Source: DASXAQ01 sp036406615
GTDB taxonomy: Bacteria > Actinomycetota > UBA4738
Assembly: GCA_036406615.1 (NCBI GenBank)
Contig: DASXAQ010000078.1
Location: 1-16,564 of the forward strand
Length of the DNA stretch: 16,564 nucleotides
Direction: 5' to 3'
In this document: positions 12,595 through 16,564 of the stretch, piece by piece
How positions within the stretch are numbered: the stretch's first letter is position 1
Layout: every line of letters begins with the position of its first letter
Program-made: the position numbers and the translations under genes
The notes under the pieces: model-generated
What the model was told of the DNA's origin: nothing
Seen by the model: only the letters and a program-made list of their open reading frames with translations
Database searches by the model: none

Positions 12595-13788
12595 TCAACC
12601 CTTCGCAACCGGTTCGGATCGCGGCAGGAGCGTCAGCAGGGCAAGGGGACCGAGCAGCAGCGTCCACAGGGCCGCCTGCAGTCCGGCACGCTGCGCCAGC
12701 AGCCCGATCGCCAGGGGAAACAGGGTGCCGACGAACGAGGCGACGTCCGCGACGGCCACCGCTGTTCCCGAGGCGCCGGGCATCTCGGAGTACAGGCCGG
12801 CCTGCGGAACGGCGTACCAGCCCGCGTTCAGCAGGCCAAGCGGGACGAGCAGCGCCAGCTTGATCCCGTTGGGCGCCAGCAGGAACGCCGGGAAGACGAT
12901 CGCGACGGCCGCGGCGCTCCAGCGCAGGTAGCGAACGCCTCGTACGCGGGCCAGCAGCGGGACCAGGAGCGCGTCGCCGGCCAGGCCGGCGCCGGACCAC
13001 AGGGCAACCGCCAGCCCGGCCTGGACGGGACTCAGTGAAGCCACGTCCACGAGGTACAGGGCCAGGAAGCCCAGGAAGACGTCGCCCATCAGGTCGGACA
13101 GCTGCAGCACGACGAGCCACCGCACGACCGGCCACCGACGAAGCGCGCGGACCGCGTCGCGGGCAACATGCGCGAACCGACGGGGTTCGGCGTTCCGACG
13201 AAACGGCAGACGGCGCGCGAACGCCACGATCGCGAGCGTCAGTGCGGCAAACCCCAGCATCAGCGGCCGCCAACCCCATCCCGCCGCCCGCGCACCGGCC
13301 AGCAGGAGCGGACCGGCGACCACGCCGACCGAACCGGCCACCACCCAGCGCGCCATGTTGCGCTCGTGGGCGTCCGGGTGAAGGTCCATGAGCGTGGCCT
13401 GCGACAGGGCGACGAACGCGCCCGAGGCGCTGCACAGGACGACGAACGCCGCCAGGAGCGCGCCGAATCCGGGCGAGACGGCGGTCAGCACCAGCGCGGC
13501 CGCGAACGCGACGCCACCGCCGAGCACGATGCCCCTGCGCTTGCCCGCGTCGGCGAGCAGGGCCAGGCCGGGTTCGACGGCCGAGGCCACCAGGTTGGGA
13601 ACGGCGATGAGCACGCCGATGCTCGCGTACGTCAGCCCGAGGTCGGCTCGGATCAGCGGCCAGGCGGCCTCGCGCACGCCGAAGACGAGCTCATCGAGGA
13701 ACTCGATCGCGAGCAGGATCGCGATGGGGCCCGCAGCGCGGGCCGAGAGGAAGGTCCGAGGTCAGCGGAAGGGCGGGCGCGCGGCCAT
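12595..13788 (-). CDS. MFS transporter with an in-frame UGA at codon 9
   Basis: This is a 12-helix-type major facilitator. After an N-terminal helix (PIAILLAIEFLDELVFG) come DLGLTYASIGVLIAVPNLVASAVEP, the loop LADAGKRRGIVLGG resembling the MFS motif A region, and further helices to the end at 12595 (LLPRSEPVAKG). Its substrate is unknown. Coding similarity clearly extends upstream of the first ordinary start in the open frame (GTG at 13677), because that GTG would delete transmembrane helix 1. Between 13677 and the UGA at 13764-13762 there is no ATG, GTG or TTG in frame. The nearest start is the ATG at 13788: eight codons (MAARPPFR), then UGA, then the transporter continues in the same frame. 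The ATG lies 7 nt after a TAGGCT -10 box. It may be a nonsense mutation or sequencing error, a selenocysteine codon, or a use of an atypical start. Expression is uncertain. Confidence 0.7.
13728..13744 (-). other. Hairpin 17 nt after the in-frame UGA (SECIS-like position)
   Basis: On the minus strand, GGCCCGC (13744-13738) and GCGGGCC (13734-13728) form a perfect 7-bp stem with loop GCT. The loop begins 24 nt after the UGA and starts with G, which fits the loose geometry described for bacterial SECIS elements. GC-rich coding DNA forms such hairpins often, so this alone is weak evidence. Confidence 0.25.
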
Positions 13789-13795
13789 GGCCCAC

Positions 13796-13801
13796 AGCCT
13801 A
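13796..13801 (-). promoter_or_regulatory. Candidate -10 element (TAGGCT) for the MFS gene
   Basis: TAGGCT runs from 13801 to 13796 on the minus strand, 7 nt before the ATG at 13788. This is the spacing expected for a leaderless transcript. It lies in the 48-bp gap after the GcvT-like gene, so the transporter may have its own promoter or be read through from that gene. Confidence 0.4.
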
Positions 13802-13836
13802 CCGGAGCCGGGCGGCCGCGGGAAGCCCCGCCGTGC

Positions 13837-15027
13837 TCAGGAGCGCTTGCGCGGCGGGTCGAAGAACGGCAACGGAGTGACGACCGCGGGAACGCGTCCC
13901 CGGCGCCCCTCGACCGTCCACTCCATCTCCAGTTTCGATCCGGCGGCCGCGTTGGCGGCCCGAACCGATGCCAGACCGATCATCTGCTTCAGCGTCGGGC
14001 TCCACGTGTGGCTGGTGACCTTGCCAACCTGTCGGCCGCCGGCGTACAGCGGCACGGGATCGCGGGAGGCCGTGGCGGAGACCTCAGGGGGCAAGCCCTG
14101 GGCGGCGAACATCTTCTCGATCCCCGCCCATTCGATCTCCACGCCGGCGAGACGTCGTGCCGGACCGCCGGCCGCCCGTTCGGCCTCCAGCGCGCGCCGG
14201 CCGACGAAGTCGCCTCCGCCGAACTCGACGAGCCGGTCGAACCCGAGCTCGAACGGCGAGTAGCGCTGGTCGGGCGTGAGCGCGTGGCGCGAGCTCGTGT
14301 AGTCGGCCTCGATCATGATCAGGCCGGCTTCGATCCGGCACACGTCCAGCGCGTGGATGCCGGCGGGCCGCAGCCCTGCGGGCTGCCCGGCTTTGACCAG
14401 GGCGTCCCAGACCTTCACCGCGTTCGACGCGTCCATCCACAGCTCGTACCCGCGGTCGCCGGTGTAGCCGGTCCGGGTCACGTCAACCGTCACGCGGCCG
14501 ATCTTCGACGCCCGGCGCCCGAAGTACCGAAGGTCCTCGAACGGTTGGCCGGTGGCTTCCTCCAGGACCTCCCGCGCCTTCGGGCCCTGCAGGGCGATCG
14601 CGGCAACCTGCTCGCTCACGTCCTCGATCCGAACGTCCAGCCCCGCTGCGTTCATGCGGAACCACCGAAGCGTGGGATCGGCCGCGGTCCACCGGTACGT
14701 GGTCTCGTCGAGTCGCGCGATCGTCCCGTCGTCGACCACGTGCCCGGCCTCGTCGCACCACGGCGCGTAGTAGACGCGGTCGACCGCGAGCTTCGTCGCA
14801 TCGCGCGTGATCACGCGGTCGACCAGGCGCATCGCGTCGGGGCCGGCGACCTCGTACTTGTACAGCGGCGAGACGTCGATCAGCGCGGCCGCCTCGCGGA
14901 TGGCGTTGTACTCGATGTCGTGGAAGTCGGCGTAGACGCCGGCGGCGAAGTAGCCGGCCCACTCGCGCCAGACCATCTTGCGGTTCAGCTCGGCGGTGCG
15001 CGGGTGCAGCGCGGTCCCGACGCTCAC
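13837..15027 (-). CDS. Aminomethyltransferase, GcvT family (396 aa)
   Basis: This is a tetrahydrofolate-binding GcvT-fold protein. The glycine cleavage T-protein moves the aminomethyl carbon of glycine to tetrahydrofolate; relatives demethylate dimethylglycine, sarcosine or DMSP. Family landmarks are FHDIEYNAIREAAALIDVSPLYKYEVAGPDA (about 35-65), GHVVDDGTIARLD (about 95-107, holding the acidic residue matching the catalytic Asp of GcvT), VTRTGYTGDRGYELW in the middle, HALDVCRIEAGL, and SHTWSPTLKQMIGLASV near the C-terminus. The usual GYTGE is GYTGD here. The GTG at 15027 has GAGGAGG 9 nt upstream; a longer reading to 15114 has no site. No gcvH or gcvP is near. The protein is somewhat longer than a typical T-protein (E. 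coli 364), so a stand-alone folate-dependent demethylase is as likely as true GcvT. Confidence 0.88.
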   Translation of the reverse strand: MSVGTALHPRTAELNRKMVWREWAGYFAAGVYADFHDIEYNAIREAAALIDVSPLYKYEVAGPDAMRLVDRVITRDATKLAVDRVYYAPWCDEAGHVVDDGTIARLDETTYRWTAADPTLRWFRMNAAGLDVRIEDVSEQVAAIALQGPKAREVLEEATGQPFEDLRYFGRRASKIGRVTVDVTRTGYTGDRGYELWMDASNAVKVWDALVKAGQPAGLRPAGIHALDVCRIEAGLIMIEADYTSSRHALTPDQRYSPFELGFDRLVEFGGGDFVGRRALEAERAAGGPARRLAGVEIEWAGIEKMFAAQGLPPEVSATASRDPVPLYAGGRQVGKVTSHTWSPTLKQMIGLASVRAANAAAGSKLEMEWTVEGRRGRVPAVVTPLPFFDPPRKRS

Positions 15028-15241
15028 GGTCGACGGCCTCCTCGAGACGCTCGGACGCGATGAGTATGCACGATGCCGACCCGGCCATCTCCGGCGCGGC
15101 TGACCGTGGGTCACGCCCCGTCGCGGCGGCTGGTCGGCGCTCCGCGCGACCGGATAGCATGCCGAATCGGTCCCGCCCCGCGACCTCGCCGGCTTCGGGC
15201 GCGACCTCGGGTCAGCGTTCCGGATCAGCTCGGGAGGTGCG
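15028..15241. other. Divergent intergenic region
   Basis: This 214-bp gap separates the GcvT-like gene (minus) from the flavoprotein gene (plus). It holds the GAGGAGG ribosome site of the former (15043-15037) and GGGAGG of the latter (15232-15237). Weak candidate -10 boxes are CATACT on the minus strand (15068-15063) and TAGCAT on the plus strand (15155-15160), with no -35 partners. No small gene or structured RNA is evident. Confidence 0.35.
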
Positions 15242-16564
15242 GTGGCGCAGCGTTACGACGCGGTGATCATCGGCGGCGGCCACAACGGCCTGGTGAGCGC
15301 CGCCTACCTTGCCCGTGCGGGCCTGTCGACACTGGTGCTGGAGCGCCGCCACGTCCTCGGCGGCGCGGCCGTCACCGAAGAGGTCTTCCCCGGCTTTCGC
15401 TTCAGCGTGGCGTCGTACGTGGTCTCGTTGCTTCGGCCCGAGATCATCCGCGAGCTCAACCTGCCGCGGCACGGGCTGGAGATCCTGCCGCTGGACGGCA
15501 CGTTCACGCCGCTCGACGGCGACTACCTCTGGCGGGTGAACGATCACGGCCGGACGATTCGCGAGCTGCGCCGCTGGTCGATCACCGACGCGGAGGCCTA
15601 CGAGGAGTACGGCCGGCTGATGGCCGAGATGGCGAAGTTCATCAAGCCGATCCTGTCGGTCGTGCCGCCCGACCCCGGCCGCATCGACCCTCGCGAGTGG
15701 GTGCCGCTGGTCGGCCTGGCGAAGAGCTTCCGCGAGCTGCCCGAGTACCACCAGGCGGTGTTCGTCCAGTTGATGACCATGAGCGCGACCGACTTCCTGG
15801 ACCAGTGGTTCGAAACGGATCCGCTGAAGGCCACGATGTCGGCGTCGGGCATCATCGGCACGTACCAGGGCGTGCGCTCTCCGGGGACGGCGTACGTCCT
15901 GCTGCACCACTACATGGGCGAGATCGACGGGGCGTTTCGTGCCTGGGGCATCCCGCGCGGCGGGACCGGCGGCGTGTCGAACGCGATCGCCTCGGCCGCG
16001 CGTGAGCTCGGTGCCGAGATCCGAACCGAAGCTCCAGTCGCACGCATCGACGTCCGCGACGGACGGGCCGCCGGCGTCGTGCTGGAGTCGGGCGAGGAGA
16101 TCCGGGCGGGCGCCGTGCTCAGCAGCCTGGACGTCCGGCGCACGTTCCTGGACCTGATCGAACGCGGCGCGCTGGACGACGGGTTCCTTGACGAGGTGCG
16201 CCGCTACAAGTTCCGCGGCTCCTCCGGCAAGGTGAACCTGGCCCTCGACGGGCTCCCCGACTTCACGTGCCTGCCGGGCCCCGGCGAACATCTCCGAGGC
16301 GCGATCAGCTTCTCGCCGTCGGTCGACTACATGGAGCGCGCGTACGACGACGCGAAGTACGACCGGCCCAGCCGCCGCCCGTACATCGACATGATCATGC
16401 CCACGCTCGTGGACCCCTCGATGGCGCCGCCGGGCAAGCACGTCATGAGCTGCTTCGTCCAGTACGCGCCGTATCACCTGGATCCGTCGCTCGGATCGTG
16501 GGACGAGCAGCGGGACGCGTTCGGCGAGACGGTGATCGACACGATCGAGGAGCGCGCGCCGAAC
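15242..16564 (+). CDS. FAD-dependent oxidoreductase, CrtI/PYROXD2-like (partial, cut by window end)
   Basis: The first 441 residues are present and no stop is reached, so the gene runs off the right edge. The N-terminal FAD-binding fold is complete: YDAVIIGGGHNGLVSAAYLARAG (about 5-27), TLVLERRHVLGGAAVTEE (about 30-47). The following FPGFRFSVASYVVSLLRPEI segment is typical of the phytoene-desaturase-like group that includes human PYROXD2. A second nucleotide-fold section is GIPRGGTGGVSNAIASAARELGAEI (about 237-261). I see no carotenoid genes nearby, so an amine oxidase or desaturase function is open. The GTG at 15242 has GGGAGG 4 nt upstream, and the domain begins within six residues. Proteins of this group are about 520 residues, so perhaps 80 are missing. 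Confidence 0.92.
   Translation, partial: MAQRYDAVIIGGGHNGLVSAAYLARAGLSTLVLERRHVLGGAAVTEEVFPGFRFSVASYVVSLLRPEIIRELNLPRHGLEILPLDGTFTPLDGDYLWRVNDHGRTIRELRRWSITDAEAYEEYGRLMAEMAKFIKPILSVVPPDPGRIDPREWVPLVGLAKSFRELPEYHQAVFVQLMTMSATDFLDQWFETDPLKATMSASGIIGTYQGVRSPGTAYVLLHHYMGEIDGAFRAWGIPRGGTGGVSNAIASAARELGAEIRTEAPVARIDVRDGRAAGVVLESGEEIRAGAVLSSLDVRRTFLDLIERGALDDGFLDEVRRYKFRGSSGKVNLALDGLPDFTCLPGPGEHLRGAISFSPSVDYMERAYDDAKYDRPSRRPYIDMIMPTLVDPSMAPPGKHVMSCFVQYAPYHLDPSLGSWDEQRDAFGETVIDTIEERAPN

Noticed and set aside
13762..13764. Idea that UGA is read as a sense codon throughout the genome
   Set aside because: Most other genes in the window end properly at TGA right after complete domains, and ATGA overlaps use it as a stop, so any recoding would have to be local.
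15060..15266. Short plus-strand frame in the divergent gap before the flavoprotein gene
   Set aside because: No ribosome site, low-complexity Arg/Ser/Ala content, and it runs out of frame into the real gene.
1..16564. CRISPR arrays, tRNA or rRNA genes, insertion sequences, prophage or defence genes
   Set aside because: No regularly spaced repeats, no tRNA-like cloverleaf, no transposase or terminal inverted repeats, and no defence-type protein were seen; the content is metabolic and membrane-related.

Overview
The window is high-GC DNA. Its genes are tightly packed, many start with GTG, several overlap by ATGA, and most stops are TGA. The gene content points to an actinomycete (Actinomycetota), possibly a deep or uncultured lineage: an Eis-type acetyltransferase, a Mec/MoeB/CysO sulfur-carrier cluster, a DUF6186-like small membrane protein, and -10 elements of the form TAGGCT placed close to start codons. 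I see no phage, transposon, CRISPR or tRNA signal. The window looks chromosomal.

Layout. 1-90: a strong hairpin terminator. 91-911 (minus): two translationally coupled membrane proteins. 1078-2610 (plus): an AI-2E-family transporter and a small membrane protein. 2626-3846 (minus): an Eis-like GNAT acetyltransferase. 3915-6393 (plus): a three-gene overlapping operon (SAM methyltransferase, Kelch-propeller lipoprotein, CPBP intramembrane protease) that ends in a hairpin containing its own stop codon. 6438-7574 (minus): a secreted cysteine-rich protein of unknown function behind a recognisable promoter. 7722-8777: SelD. 8895-10451: a JAMM protease (Mec), a MoeB/MoeZ-type E1 enzyme and a CysO-like sulfur carrier, which together should form a thiocarboxylate sulfur-transfer module. 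10540-11901: glutamate dehydrogenase. 12110-12592: adenosine-specific kinase, preceded by a highly structured RNA leader. 12595-13788 (minus): an MFS transporter with an in-frame UGA at codon 9. 13837-15027 (minus): a GcvT-like aminomethyltransferase. 15242 to the right edge: a CrtI/PYROXD2-like flavoprotein, cut by the window end.

Most interesting points. (1) The leader of the adenosine-specific kinase gene can form a long closing stem (18 of 19 pairs). The 3' strand of that stem can pair instead with the ribosome-binding site, as in a translational riboswitch; I recognise no known class. (2) The MFS gene appears to start as a near-leaderless ATG, runs 8 codons, meets UGA, and continues in the same frame. 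A perfect 7-bp hairpin with a G-initial loop begins 17 nt after the UGA, in a genome that encodes SelD. This could be a selenocysteine codon, a nonsense mutation or an error. (3) The CysO-like carrier ends Gly-Gly-Ala rather than Gly-Gly, and the JAMM protease is encoded in the same operon, so a trimming step is plausible. All three are inferences from sequence alone.
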